From NCBI GenBank assembly GCA_949825045.1, contig OX463832.1, positions 24,050,552-24,114,551 on the forward strand: a DNA stretch of 64,000 bases. The letters run 5' to 3'. Source of the DNA: Argyresthia goedartella. Taxonomy: Eukaryota; Arthropoda; Insecta; Lepidoptera; Argyresthiidae. Both the position numbers and the translations under genes were made by a program. The notes beneath the pieces were generated by a model, which searched no databases, was not told the DNA's origin, and saw nothing but the letters and a program-made list of their open reading frames with translations. Below, piece after piece: positions 21,445 to 32,851 of the stretch (positions are counted from its first letter, which is position 1; every line of letters begins with the position of its first letter).

Positions 21445-22150
21445 TACCTGTTTCAACAGAACCGTTTGACAATATCAGAATCGTATATTTCCAGCAGTTG
21501 CATTTTATAAACTCAATTTTGTGTTGAAAAGGCAGCATTGGACAATGACGTTACACGCTAGTATTTCATAGAACTCGTGAACAAAACTACCGTTTTGACA
21601 GTTCCTAAAAGTATCTATTTCATCTAGCAGTCAAATACCGTAACTGACAATATTTGACCGAGCTAGCGAAGCGAGCGAAGGGCTCCATTTCGACAAGATA
21701 GGAGGCCGATTTCGCTTTCGTCTGTCTCTATGTCTGTGTGTCTCACAAAACTTGGCACACGTGTTCCTTGAAGGAAAAGATTTTTCTGTCGAGAGCTTTT
21801 CTCGATTTTCCCCTTTGGGGGGGATTTATGACGTATGGTTTTTTTTTTATCAAATCATCAATCATCAATCGGGGTATCAAATTAAAGGGCTTCATGAGAC
21901 GGTTCTAAAAATATACTACACCATTACCTTTCGGCCGCCTGCTTTCTAAAAATCCAAGAAATATTTTCAATACATACCAAGTTTGGACTCCTCGAAGTCG
22001 GAGACGGATTAGTAAAGAGGATCTATACAGACCATGAGAGTGAGTGAAATAGACTATAACTTTTTCGTGAAAAGTCAATAGATTGTATTTTAAATCGCAA
22101 AATGTAGTTTACAAAGTTATTGGTGCGGCTACTTTACTACTTGATTTCGA
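21445..22150 (+). repeat. Family D-like 5' and 3' pieces in unassigned DNA
   Basis: A D-like start (TTTGACCGAGCTAGCGAAGC) lies at about 21652 and a D-like end (AAAATGTAGTTTACAAAG then GGTGCGGCTACTTT) at about 22090-22135. The middle differs from other D copies. Nothing is recognised in 21445-21650. Confidence 0.5.
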
Positions 22151-22596
22151 TTGAATCTAAAATACTTACCTATAAATGGGTCCACAGTCCCCCCTGTTAG
22201 CGAGGTCTACTGCCCACAGGGACACTAGTAGAATATTTCAGGGATATCTGTGTCCATCTGTACGGTTACAAATAGATGTGACATTTAGTGTCTTCCTGCA
22301 TAGCGGGCCGGCGACAAACATTATTTATAGCCTGTCTGTACACAAAATAGAAACAAAACAAACACACATTAGAGTTCGCTGCTGTGACAATTCACCGAGT
22401 TAAAAACTTAAAAAAACCGACTTCAAGTTCAAGACCTATTTCTTCCTCTCCGGTCGTGATGCGAATAAGGTCCGCGTACATGATAAAGTCCCCAATAAAA
22501 AAAAAACCTGCACGGAACCACAAACAACCACAAAGTTAGCCTTTTCGAACGAGTTACGAACAGAATTTTTCCGCCTGAGAACCAAAAATGAAAAGT

Positions 22597-22635
22597 AAAG
22601 AGGGTTTATGATACGTGTGTAGATGAACTATTAAA
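22597..22635 (-). repeat. Solo family A terminus
   Basis: Only AAAGAGGGTTTATGATACGT and the following GTGTAGATGAACTA remain of an A element. Confidence 0.6.
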
Positions 22636-22639
22636 GGCT

Positions 22640-23300
22640 GAGATAATCGGGCCTAGCAGCCACACGCACAATAAAACTTTGTAGAATAAACTTGTTATTT
22701 CAGCTGATTTGCTTAAATAAATTTCACATACGTGTTCTAAAAATAGATAAAATATAAGTAAAAACGTATCGAACCATTGAATGACTTGGCAGTATGAAGT
22801 ACCTTAGTCTAATGTCACATGTCGAAAATTAAAAACAAAATAAAGCAAATTGGCGGGAAGCTCTTGTCATTCTTTGCTATTTGTTGATGTTTGATTGTTG
22901 TTTTACAATCTCTTGTCTGCCATTGTTTCATTTTCTCGCAATCGAAGTGAAAAGCAGTCTATATAACTCGGTCATAAACCTCATTTTACCCTCGACTTAA
23001 CTATCCACCCTTGCCTGCTGCTCGGGTGCATCAAATTCTCAGGTGAAATGGCGTGTTTTATGCCCTAGTTGTACAATATCTACTATTTACCACTAATGCT
23101 CTGAAAACAAGTTCTATTTAACTCGATTTGCGGGAGGTAAACGTATTTCCCACCCTAGGGGGGTAAGTCAATTTGTTTTTTGCACAAGACCTCATATTTG
23201 AGGCCAGACCCCGACAAGTCTTAAATTGGTTTATACTCTACTGCTCGGAATTACGGCGATAGATCTTTAGTTATAGGGCCGCAAAACAATGAATAGAGAA
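22640..23300. other. No feature recognised
   Basis: This is mixed-composition DNA without a supported gene or a repeat shared with the window. Confidence 0.4.
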
Positions 23301-23317
23301 CCAGGACAACAATAGTT

Positions 23318-24030
23318 ATTTTTGTCTCAAGGGAGCAAAATTATGTATTTACGGCGAATGCGGTACATTAAATCCAGAGTGAAGCCCAGGATTCTATGAT
23401 AGAATCCTGAGCGTAACGAAGGATTCAAGCGTTAACGCCCATGACGAAAACGATTTTGCTCCTGAGTGACACATACAACTTTTCACATCGACTATGAGGA
23501 AAATTTAAATAAAATGCTCTAAAAATAATGAAATAACTATACTTTGAATTATACTTTCACCACTTTTACAGCAATCGAACGAAATTTTTGGTTTATAATG
23601 GCGGATTGTAAAGGATTAGGGAAAGATCACCACAGATAAAATATTCCTGTGCTACGTTTACCAATGGTTTTTTTTTAATTATCGAATATTACAATGGTAT
23701 CGGATATCAATATTTATTATATCACAATAACAGTCATCGGTAGTTTTGATTTCAGTAAAACACATAATTTATTGTGACATTTTTTTAATATTACGAAAAA
23801 ATCATAAATTTTCATATGATGTTGTTAAAACTAAAACTTGAAACATGTTCGTTTTTAATCAATTACGATGAAATTATAATCAATTATTGTATTAAGATCT
23901 GTGTTCAATTGGCACATTGCGTAAATGCTACAAGCCAATGAATAAATAAAAAAATTGCTTAAACAGAAAAGTAGCATTTTGCTCCCTCTCGTCGTTGAAC
24001 AACACTTTTCCGAATGAAATGTGTGAAAAA
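23318..24030 (-). repeat. Family H repeat, single inverted copy
   Basis: It shares the motif GGAGCAAAATTATG, short inverted GGATTCT/AGAATCC blocks and the distal part TAGCATTTTGCTCCCTC with the tandem H units at 61692-63404, in the opposite orientation. Confidence 0.75.
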
Positions 24031-24039
24031 AACATTTCT

Positions 24040-24355
24040 AGCTTGTTTGAACAGGCAAGGAAAAACATTGTTGGCTTGTTTGTTATATGGTTCTGTTACA
24101 TGTCAACAGATGGCGCTTCATGCCGTGTTAGTATTTCCCGACATGGCGTGCGTCATACCATCGTGTCGGTACGCTTTTACCTGACCAGTTCTGTCAATTG
24201 CTGTAGGTTTACGTGCGGAGTTCCAAACTTAATTTATTTAAAAAAATATTTTCTGTATAATTAATTTTATTTTCTTGCAGTAGTCGTGCAAAGCACTATT
24301 TAATATCGAGACAAAAACTCGTCAATGGACCCGTCTCAAACTCACTCGTCCACTT
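24040..24355 (+). repeat. Family I repeat, copy 1
   Basis: The stretch with CAACAGATGGCGCTTCATGC and CTGTATAATTAATTTTATTT matches a diverged direct copy at 40795-41110. Confidence 0.65.
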
Positions 24356-24651
24356 TATAGCCTATACAACAATGTACTATTATTTTTAAAACGACGCAGC
24401 GGCCAGCAAGGCCACTGAAACAAACAATATTGGCGCCACGCAAATCTTGTTGAAAAACGTTGTTGGAAATACTTATATTTTAAAAGAAAACAATTGTTTC
24501 CTCGCATTAGTGATGAAAAGTAGAGCACTGAAACCATAAGCACATTCGCTCGCTTATCTCGCTCGTGCGCTGAAGTATCTCGGGTGTAATTGATGACTTA
24601 CCTCCCTTGTATAGCAATTTACTTTGATAAGTATTAACATGTAACTACAGT

Positions 24652-24829
24652 TCATAAAATCTTAGAAGTGATATGACAGATAACCTAAAACTTCATAAGA
24701 TCCACTTTTTAAACACTAGGGATGTCACCAAAACAATCGGAAATAATGTTCAATCAGTTGAACTAATAGAAGAGTTGTCATCGTATTTTCTATGCATTCA
24801 ATTCACACATGTTTAAAACATCGATTCAT
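24652..24829 (-). repeat. Family J repeat, copy 2
   Basis: It is the inverted partner of 15267-15453, including ATATGACAGATAACCTAAA and AATAGAAGAGTTGTCATCG. Confidence 0.65.
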
Positions 24830-24887
24830 TTGATTAATCGATGTTTTCAAGCACTTACAGGCGAGAACACCCGTCGAGCACCAGAGA

Positions 24888-25032
24888 AAGATAAAAACCC
24901 CGGTCTTGGGTGTTTATATGTGTGTGACGTCACTGTTTCTGGTTCCCACGACAGGGTATCCTAGTGCGGGGCCAGAAGCAATGTATGTGCCTGTATATAA
25001 TTGTAAATGTATGTAATGTAATGTTATCTTTT
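24888..25032 (+). mobile_element. SINE family S2, 5'-truncated copy
   Basis: It has GGTCTTGGGTGTTTATATG and GTTCCCACGACAGGGTATCC in the order seen in the fuller copy at 50805-51045. The tRNA-like head is missing. Confidence 0.75.
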
Positions 25033-25319
25033 TCATACTGTGGTCAGACACCCATATGCCGCACGGGGATGATTAAAGTTTTTTTCGCTCGGGAGAAAAG
25101 GGTACCCCATATCAGAAGGTGATTTGACGATTGAGATGCAAACCAAACAAACAGAGCGTCACTCCTTTTCCCATGGGTATAGCAGAGGCACTATTGTGCC
25201 CACATTCAGCCACCTATACAATACTCCATTTTGCGTCACTAGGAGGCTAGCTCGGCGCCATAGCAACGGACATCATGACGTTAATAAATATGATAAATGT
25301 AGCCCCTCGACCTTTGGAG

Positions 25320-26560
25320 ACATGCTAGGGTACCCCACACGTGAAGCGGCTACTGGCAGAAAACCCAAGCAATATGTCTTCGACAAAAGGTATAACATAC
25401 AACTGCATCAAGACCCTTGGGAGGGCCTCAATCAAAGAGTATCTAACTAAGGATCTAAGGACCTTCACAGACGGTTCTAAAATAAACTCAGGTACGGGCG
25501 CCGGGGCAGGCGGAAGATCTAAACATGAGGAGATCAACATCATTAGGTGCCCACAACACCGTTCTTCCAAGCCGAGTGCATGGGCATCATAATTGCTACC
25601 GCAGCTATTGCAGAGACAGGTAAAGGATTTCCCTATCCGCATACTATCCGACAGCAAATCAGTTCTGCGAGCCCTACAAAGCAACACCATCAGTTCTGGG
25701 CTTATATACGAGTGTCACCATGCCCTGTCAGAGGTATGTGACCACAGTATTGTTACCCTGCAGTGGATAAAAGGACAGAGTGGCTCGCGCGGCAACGATG
25801 CAGCCGACGCACTGGCAAGGTTTGGTTCAGAACAGATGGTGGAGGGACCAGCACTGGCAAGGTTGGGTTCAGAACAGATGGCGGAGGGACCAGAACCCAT
25901 AATACCACTGCCATTCAGCTGGTTGAGAAAAACCCTACGACAACACACAAAGGTAACTAACTCACAAACGTTATTGGTCAACCTTGGATACCTGCAAGCA
26001 AGCCAGACAGGCCCTCCCGATGATCAGGCCTGGATTATCGCGTAAGCTTCTGAAGCTAAAGAGAGATCAGAGCTACGCTTGGTAACCGGAGCGGTAACTG
26101 GACACGCTTTGCTAAATAAACACTTACACACTCTAGGTGTTACGGACATCCCCATGTGTAGAGCCTGCATGGAGGCGGAGGAGACAGCCACCCACGCCCT
26201 GCTGGCATGTTCCGGCGTGGCCATCTACCGGGCAACACACCTTGGGACGCCGAGGTCGCCCCAGAAAGTCATCGGCAAAGTCCAGGGTTTCCTAGGCTTA
26301 GCAGGAGAGTTCGAACCCACAGCAAGCAAAATCGGCGCAAATTGAAGTCGTCGAGTTGCGGAAAATCCGCCCGCGATCACCAATAACTATAATAAATATT
26401 GCCCACTACTATCCTCGGGGGCGGTATGCAAGTAAGATTAAGCCTTACTGGCGCTGGCTCAGTGTGGGTTGGTGGAGGGTTTTACAACCACTACCACGTA
26501 GCGATAGTAGCCGGGACCTACAGCTTATCGCGTCATCCGAAACACTGAACGTCCGACTTC
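25320..26560 (+). pseudogene. LINE ORF2 RNase H and C-terminal domain, degenerate
   Basis: Plus-strand frames give an RNase H domain: LRTFTDGSKINSGTGAGAGG (first Asp), FQAECMGI (Glu), RILSDSKSVLRAL (Asp) and GNDAADALAR (last Asp). A Cys/His motif follows, CRACMEAEETATHALLAC. Frameshifts lie near 25545 and 25615 and a stop at 26043. A 42-bp unit encoding ALARFGSEQM is duplicated in tandem at about 25808-25891. Reverse transcriptase and endonuclease are absent. This fits an RNase-H-bearing LINE clade (I, LOA or R1 group). A 3' UTR segment ending near 26560 recurs at 29400-29515. Confidence 0.85.
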
Positions 26561-26715
26561 AATTCGTCTCAAGCTGCAAGCCCAGATAATCACTTTTTCA
26601 CGTAGCCAGCACATTGAGTAAAAAGAGATGTGGAAACTAACAATTCGAGTAGCGAGTACCTGGTAAAAACCTTTCTAGGGGCGGCGAAATAAAGGTCTCT
26701 TCAGGGCTCTAATGT

Positions 26716-27181
26716 TTTTTATCTACACACGTATCATAAACCCTCTTTACTGCGTTCAAAAACAGCACGTTACGATCAGCATTATGTAAAACTACTTGGT
26801 AAAAACTCGATTCGTATCTGGAAAACTACACATTATGGTCATTATGTGTAGTTTTACTACATATAATGACATTTAAATTTCGAACGCCGACGCCCACCTG
26901 CGTGCCATCCCTAGTTTGTCTGTGAAGTTGGTACTGACATTCAAATTTCGAACGCCGACGCCCGCCTGCGTGAAGTTGGTACTAAAGAACAAGCTAAACA
27001 ATTGCAGAACCACAATGCCGGTCAAACATGCGGTTCCTGAACACATCAAAGAGAGCTTATGATATGTGTGTAGATAAACTAGTGTATGTAACTGTACATA
27101 ATAAGGCATTAAATCTCTCGATTGATATTATTATGAAGTTTTAATGCCCTCCATTATGCAGCAGTCACATAAACTACTATT
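26716..27181 (+). repeat. Family A TIR element, copy 5
   Basis: It is near full length, from TTTTATCTACACACGTATC to CACATAAACTACTAT, and retains the long central hairpin AAAACTACACA/TGTGTAGTTTT. Confidence 0.85.
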
Positions 27182-27189
27182 AAAGTTTC

Positions 27190-27600
27190 TAAATTTTCAT
27201 ACTTTAAGAGAGAAAAAATCTGGAGCCCACCACAAAGGGTGTGGCAGGATAGTCTTGGGAAAAGTGCCCCCAAAGCCTGAACTTTGAAACTGCGTCCAAA
27301 AGATACTTTATCTAAAGATAGTATAATGTGCAAAATATCACCCCCCCCCCCAATACCCCCCAGGGAGCCACGGCATCCAATTATACCTAAACTGTTTTAT
27401 TTATTTTCTCCAAAACTAAGTAACTGACGAATTGAAAATTTTGCACAGGTATTGTTGTGTTTCATAGTAATAATATAAATAAACAATAGCTCTATAACTA
27501 CCTTCCATATTGAAAAAATAAAATAAAAATGTACCAACCTGTGTTTCCCCTGTACACTCACAGTTTTACTGTTTTTAGACTGTACTTAAGATAAATTAAG
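27190..27600. other. No feature recognised
   Basis: Apart from a C-rich run at 27340-27362, nothing is recognisable here. Confidence 0.4.
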
Positions 27601-27610
27601 ATAAATTAAG

Positions 27611-27680
27611 TATGGTCAGGAATCGAACCTGCATCTCCAGTATGAGCAGCAAGCGTGAAGCCCATTAGACCAAAGAGCTC
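27611..27680 (-). mobile_element. tRNA-like SINE head, family S4, copy 1
   Basis: The minus strand reads TTTGGTCTAATGGGCTTCAC (A-box-like) and CAGGTTCGATTCCTG (T-arm). The acceptor stem does not pair. Related copies lie at 29550-29620 and 40490-40552 in the same orientation. Confidence 0.6.
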
Positions 27681-27969
27681 TTGCTTTCGTTGAGAAATAA
27701 TAACCATTATAAACCGCCAGATCCAAAAAAGATTCTAAGATGGGTAATCCCTGGTAAAATACAATATCTTGAACTTATTTGGGTAATCTTATCAGCTATT
27801 GATGAAGCGATTTGACAGGATTTTGACAGGTGGAAGGTGCCGGCTTTTATCGTTGATGCTATATGATCAGTGCTGTGTGCGAAAATCGAACAAATTGTAC
27901 GAAAAGAATGGTAATTTGACGTAGAAAACAATATGACAACATTGGCAAACTACTGCGTGTCAAGTTAAC

Positions 27970-28395
27970 GTGATATATCGACGAAATCGACACTTTTTGT
28001 AGTTATTTCTCTTCTGTTCATTAGAAGTTCCAAGTTAAATATATTAATATAACAATTTTGGGACCTTTTTCTAGATTTTTTAATAACATAAACGCGATTG
28101 GAGGACTTCGCTCGATAGAAATAATTATTGAAATGAGGTCTAAATTTACACTTTTTTGATTTTCTGACAAATTCAAACAGCGCAAATAATTAAAAAATAT
28201 TTACTTAGATGGGTTTTGACAAATCCTAAATTGCCTATTATAGAAATTTTCATAGCTATTTTAGTTAATTTTCTATCATTTAAAACCGACTTTTTGTCAT
28301 TTTTCCCTGATTCCGTCCCTCTCACACTGCGGGTCATTCCGCCTGGAGTAACGGGGACCTTTGCACGGACGAAATATCCCCTTAATTACAGTTAA
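27970..28395 (+). repeat. Family G repeat, copy 1
   Basis: It extends from CGACGAAATCGACAC through GGGACCTTTTTCTAGATTTT and ACGCGATTGG to GTCCCTCTCACACTGCGGGT. The inverted partner is at 34370-35425. The last part recurs at about 29320-29390. Confidence 0.75.
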
Positions 28396-29024
28396 GAAAA
28401 CTCGCAGTTTTCCGCTAATTTGTGCCTTATTTTTGTAGCGTGCCCTACCCGAAGCCCGAAGCCGAAACGGAACCAGTTCAAAGAGTTTTTTTTTTAAATA
28501 ATAAAACGTTTATTGACACTCGAGTGGTTTACATGGTGTATCTTAGATATAAGAACTTACATGGTAGGTAGTTTTATGTTAAAGTTAATGCTTGAAAACA
28601 ATAATTTTGTGCATGAACGTTACAAGATACGTTATGACCACTAGCGGTTAAACTAGGTCGAGCCAGTGTCTTAAACGCAAATTCAAATCGTCTTTGGTTA
28701 GAAAAAAATCTGTATTTTATTGAGAGTTTGTATCAAGATGATGAATGGTGATCCATCATAGTCACAACGTCATATCAGTTTAATTCGGCTCATATCAGTT
28801 TTATCAGTATCTCTGCATACAAACATACCCGATATGGGAGCTACGAAACTAGGCCGTGGTCGTTTTAAAATAAAACTACCAGAGGCTGCATGACTCAGTT
28901 CCATTGCCTAATATAATGTAGCCCGTTAGTGTCCCCGCCGAGGGGCACAGGCCTTTATCCGGATAAGAGTAAGATTAAGTTGATACGAAAAAAGTGGGGC
29001 TTTTTTCCAAACTATTTACTCCAC

Positions 29025-29290
29025 CATGAAGTCATCTACAGATTTTATTTTTGGGTTAACGTTTATTGAGTATTTGATTAAGATTCTCACTGAAGGAAAA
29101 TGCGATTGGATTAATTTTTCTTGATAGAATTTAATTACGGAAATACCTCTAAATTGTTTTATTTTTTCCTGTAATTCCGAAATACTAATTAATTTCATTG
29201 TGGAGCTGCGTTCAAAATATAGATATTATATATTCGTAAACTCTCCTTAAAAAACTTTTTAACCAAATAGCGTATTTTATTTTCAAACAA
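29025..29290 (+). repeat. Family K repeat, copy 1
   Basis: The segments GTTAACGTTTATTGAGTAT and TTCGTAAACTCTCCTT occur inverted at 39935-40110, where the middle part is missing. Confidence 0.65.
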
Positions 29291-29399
29291 TTCGTCTGTG
29301 GTTTAGCGCTACGTTATGACATTTTTCCCGATTCCGTCCCTCTCACACTGCGGGTCTTTCCGCCTCGAGTAACGCTGACCTTTGCACGGACGAGGTATG

Positions 29400-29515
29400 C
29401 TCCACCACGCTGGCTCGGTGCGGGTTGATGGAGGGGTTTTACGACCACTACCACGTAGCGATAGTAGCCGGGATCTACAGCTTATCGCGTCATCCGAAAC
29501 ACTGAACGTCCGATA
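29400..29515 (+). repeat. Fragment of LINE 3' UTR shared with 26445-26560
   Basis: The block CCACTACCACGTAGCGATAG through CGTCATCCGAAACACTGAAC is shared with the 3' flank of the LINE remnant at 25320-26560. Confidence 0.7.
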
Positions 29516-29549
29516 ATATACTAAAGATAAATTAATTATCTCATCGGTA

Positions 29550-29620
29550 CATGGTCACGAATCGAACCTGTATCTCATGTGTGAGAAGCAAGCGTGAAAC
29601 CTGTTAGACCACGGAGCTCT
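29550..29620 (-). mobile_element. tRNA-like SINE head, family S4, copy 2
   Basis: It has the same pattern as 27611-27680, with T-arm-like CAGGTTCGATTCGTG on the minus strand. An AAGATAAATTAA string flanks both copies. Confidence 0.55.
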
Positions 29621-30028
29621 TTATTGCCAAAACTCTCTTGGTTTTAAGAAAATCAAGCAAGATGCATTCGTTTCATAACTGGAAAATGCCACGATTATAA
29701 AATAAAATGAAAAACGAACTTAGTGGCACGGATCCTGCGACGATTAAAATAATTAGAATTGTATGTTGTAAATGTCCATTTCCAATCTACTTAAATAAAA
29801 TTAATACTGTTCTGCTGTTAGGTCTGGAAAGTAAATTTCAAAACTAACAAAAATACTGTTTCATTCAGAACGAACGTATTATTTTGACTAACTTATTTTG
29901 TTGTGCATGTCAATGATAAACTAACGCGTTAGTTGATCAAATATCGACCGATAGTAAACCAGACCGACAGGGTTTAGAATTTACGTTTCTTTTGTTCTTA
30001 GATGTCAACCTAACACGAATACTATTCG

Positions 30029-30723
30029 GTCTAATCTTTACCTAAGCTACCGCATTGTTTGCCCTGGTATTTCGTTTGCAGTTCAAGTTTAAACCAGTTT
30101 ACTATTTAACAGTTTTAACCGTTAGTTTATCAACTAACGCGTCATATAGTAAGCAGTACGCTACAGTTTACTATATGTCGATAGTTGACCAACTAACGAG
30201 AAAAAAACGTTAGTTTATTAACTAACGGTTTTGACAATCTTACGTTGACTTGCACATATATCGTCAAACAACAAGTAAAAACTATCGTTGCATTATATGT
30301 TGTTCCTAGGATGGACAGGATTTAATAAGAAAATAGGTCTACTACATATTTAATAAGGTACATCCTGTCCATCCTAGATTTGCTGGAAGAAATCTCTTAT
30401 GAGGTTCCATACACAAAGGGTTCCAACGAGACCCTATCACTGAGCCTCCGCTGTCTGTCTGTCCGTCTGTCCGTCCGTCCCTCAGTCCGTCTCTATATCG
30501 TGAACCGTAATAGGTTAAGAGTTGAAAACACACATTATATATGTCACCGTAAGATTGTCAAAACCGTTAGTTGATAAACTAACGTTTTTTTTTTCTGCAA
30601 CTGTAGCATACTGGTACTATATGACGCGTTTGTTGATGAACTAACGTTCAATAGTAAACTGGTTTAAACTTGAATTGCAAACGAAACACCAGGGCAAACA
30701 CTGCCGAAGCTTAGGTGAAGACC
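30029..30723. mobile_element. Fold-back element with about 200-bp inverted arms
   Basis: The left arm (30029-30242) and right arm (30549-30723) are diverged inverted copies sharing GTTTGCCCTGG, TTCAAGTTTAAACCAGTTTA, ACGCGTCATATAGTA and CGGTTTTGACAATCTTAC. The arm ends resemble family E. The palindromic motif CGTTAGTTTATCAACTAACG occurs several times. Inside the loop are a 16-bp perfect inverted repeat (30306-30321 with 30362-30377) and a family C fragment (about 30395-30530). Confidence 0.8.
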
Positions 30724-30829
30724 AGAGGGGGGGCGAGCGCAGCGAAGCGCCCTTCGTGTGCGAGGCCGATTCCCACTTGGCCGGTTTTAATTTGTAATCC
30801 ACTGTTTTAAGACGCTGATTAAATAAATA

Positions 30830-31355
30830 TGGGGTGCTGTTTTCATGTGTTTTTCAGGAAATACTGGGCAAATCGTAATTAATATCTGGTATATGTAATT
30901 TGACTATATAATCTAGAGACTCTTAATTGGAAAACATGTTTGGATAAAATTTTCTCGATAGAAAATAAATACAAAGTCAACCCTTTTTTTATGGTTTTAT
31001 CCTATTACACCGCAGTAGTAAGTGAATATGACTGTGTGATAATTGCAATGTATGAACAATTGTTATTTCTAACGATTTTCAATTTGAAAGTTAATTCCCT
31101 GAAATAGTTTATTTTTTATGTTTTTTTTTACGTTTCGGCGCTTACGTTGTTTCAGATTAGTCGCGAGTGCATTATTGGCATCCCGCTTTTTCTTATTCGC
31201 GAGTAATTATTGCATCTCACTTCCACTCGACAGCGCATTTTTATTCCATCATCGCCTTAACCAATACTTATTGATATTGATATTTAACGCCCTCAAAATT
31301 ATTACAATTTTTGTTGTGCTTCCATTTACGCCAATAGGATTTATATTTATAAGGT
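30830..31355. other. No feature recognised
   Basis: This is AT-rich DNA. The 79-codon plus-strand frame starting at 31118 is hydrophobic and phenylalanine-rich, has no recognisable motif, and is not supported as a gene. Confidence 0.4.
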
Positions 31356-31360
31356 AATAA

Positions 31361-32042
31361 GCGACCAACACAACTAGGCGCATGACAGCAAAGCGTTCGT
31401 TGGAATTACGGAGGGAACACCGGTACGGTGATCGATACCGTACAGTACGTACTTAGTACATGCTAGTGACTTGTACGTACATGCTAGTGACTTATACGTA
31501 AATGCTAGTGACTTATACGTACATGCTAGTGACATGTACGTACATGCTAGTGACTTGTACGTACATGCTAGTTACTTGTACGTACATGCTAGTGACTTGT
31601 ACGTACATGCTAGTGACTTGTACACACATTCTAGTGACTTTTACGTACATGCTAGTGACTTGTACGTACATGTTAGTGACTTATACGTAAATGCTAGTGA
31701 CTTGTACGTACAAACTAGTGACTTGTACGTACATGCTAGTGACTTTTACGTATATGCTAGTGACTTGTACGTACATGCTAGTGACTTTTACGTACATGCT
31801 AGTGACTTGTACGTACATCCTAGTGACTTGTACGTACAGTTACGTACGTAATGTAAAGTAAAGGCGGGTTTCAGGAGCCGAAACCGCAGTCCTGTCAACC
31901 TGTCATGCGCCTAGTTGTATTGGACGCGTAGTACCTATCTAATTAAAATAAGAAATATTTACCCAATTAGTAAATGCTGTACGACTTGTACGTACAGGTA
32001 CGTTCGTATCCGTACTGTCATGCGCCTAGTTGTGTTGGTCGC
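31361..32042. mobile_element. Minisatellite bracketed by perfect 28-bp inverted repeats
   Basis: GCGACCAACACAACTAGGCG plus eight further bases (31361-31388) is repeated exactly in inverse at 32015-32042. A diverged extra copy of the right end lies at 31900-31927, with a shared downstream GTAGTACCTATCTAATTAAA. The interior is dominated by the 21-bp tandem array. This looks like a TIR element whose interior was replaced or filled by satellite expansion. Confidence 0.75.
31461..31838. repeat. Minisatellite of 18 units of 21 bp
   Basis: The unit contains TGCTAGTGACTTGTACGT. Eighteen units fit 378 bp exactly, with scattered single-base variants. Because 21 is divisible by three, the array stays open and spells a heptapeptide repeat (YVHASDL); this is a by-product of unit length and not evidence for a gene. 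Confidence 0.95.
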
Positions 32043-32607
32043 GTAGTACCTATCTAATTAAAATAACATATATGTAACCAAACCTTCTGCGTTTGAAAGT
32101 TTTTTAACTGTGTCCCGATAACACGTTATCGTTCGTTCAACTGATAGCTACGCAAATTAGCCGGTTTCACTGAAACATACCTATTAATAAGAATTAACTG
32201 GGAAGTAATCGTTATTTTACGGTGCTTATAGTACCTGCAATACCTACCTACCTAACAACGTATCTACTATCCTGAACGCTTAGCATGGTACTTTTTACTC
32301 TCTCTCGACTCTTCGAGAGAGAGACTTACAAGTACTTGCCAGGTCTATGTCGCAGTTAGTTGCTTAGATCAGGCACTTAACTAACTCTCTAAACCGTTAA
32401 TTAAATGCCGACGTTTAACCAAGTCACTAAAATTCCGTCAGACAAGTGAGTATACGCAAAGTTGAACGATTTAAAAAAAAAGAATGCCATCGAAGCCATG
32501 GTACCTAAGAACAGATGTCGCTATCTCTCATAGTTTCCGACTTCTCCCTACTGACCCATTTGGATTGATTACCTGTGTAATTTTAGTGAAAGGGAAGTTC
32601 AAAAAGA

Positions 32608-32722
32608 TATTAGTGCATCTACTTTCATACTCCATGTACGTAACCAGATGCATTCATAAGTTTGTATGTGTTATTGAAAGAAAGTCTCACTCGTGAGGTC
32701 TACAGCTCACAGAGCCACTAGT
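32608..32722 (+). repeat. Family D 3' part
   Basis: It has TTTCATACTCCATGTACGTA through GAGGTCTACAGCTCACAG, the D 3' end, without the D 5' half. Confidence 0.65.
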
Positions 32723-32851
32723 TACAAGTGAATTAAATATCACACCACTGGAGCTGTAATTTCTCGAGCGAGAGTCAGTCAATCAACAGGAAAAATCATT
32801 TTATTTTATTTTCCTTTAATTTTCACGCACGTTTACTATCGAATAGACTCT

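Noticed and set aside
27611..27680. Functional tRNA gene
   Set aside because: Promoter-like boxes and a T-arm are present but the acceptor stem does not pair, and degenerate relatives occur at 29.6 and 40.5 kb; read as SINE heads.
31471..31851. 126-codon frame of YVHASDL repeats as a protein
   Set aside because: It is produced by a 21-bp minisatellite whose length is divisible by three; another frame is open too, and there is no gene context.
31361..32042. CRISPR array
   Set aside because: The repeats are contiguous with no unique spacers, and the DNA is animal nuclear sequence.
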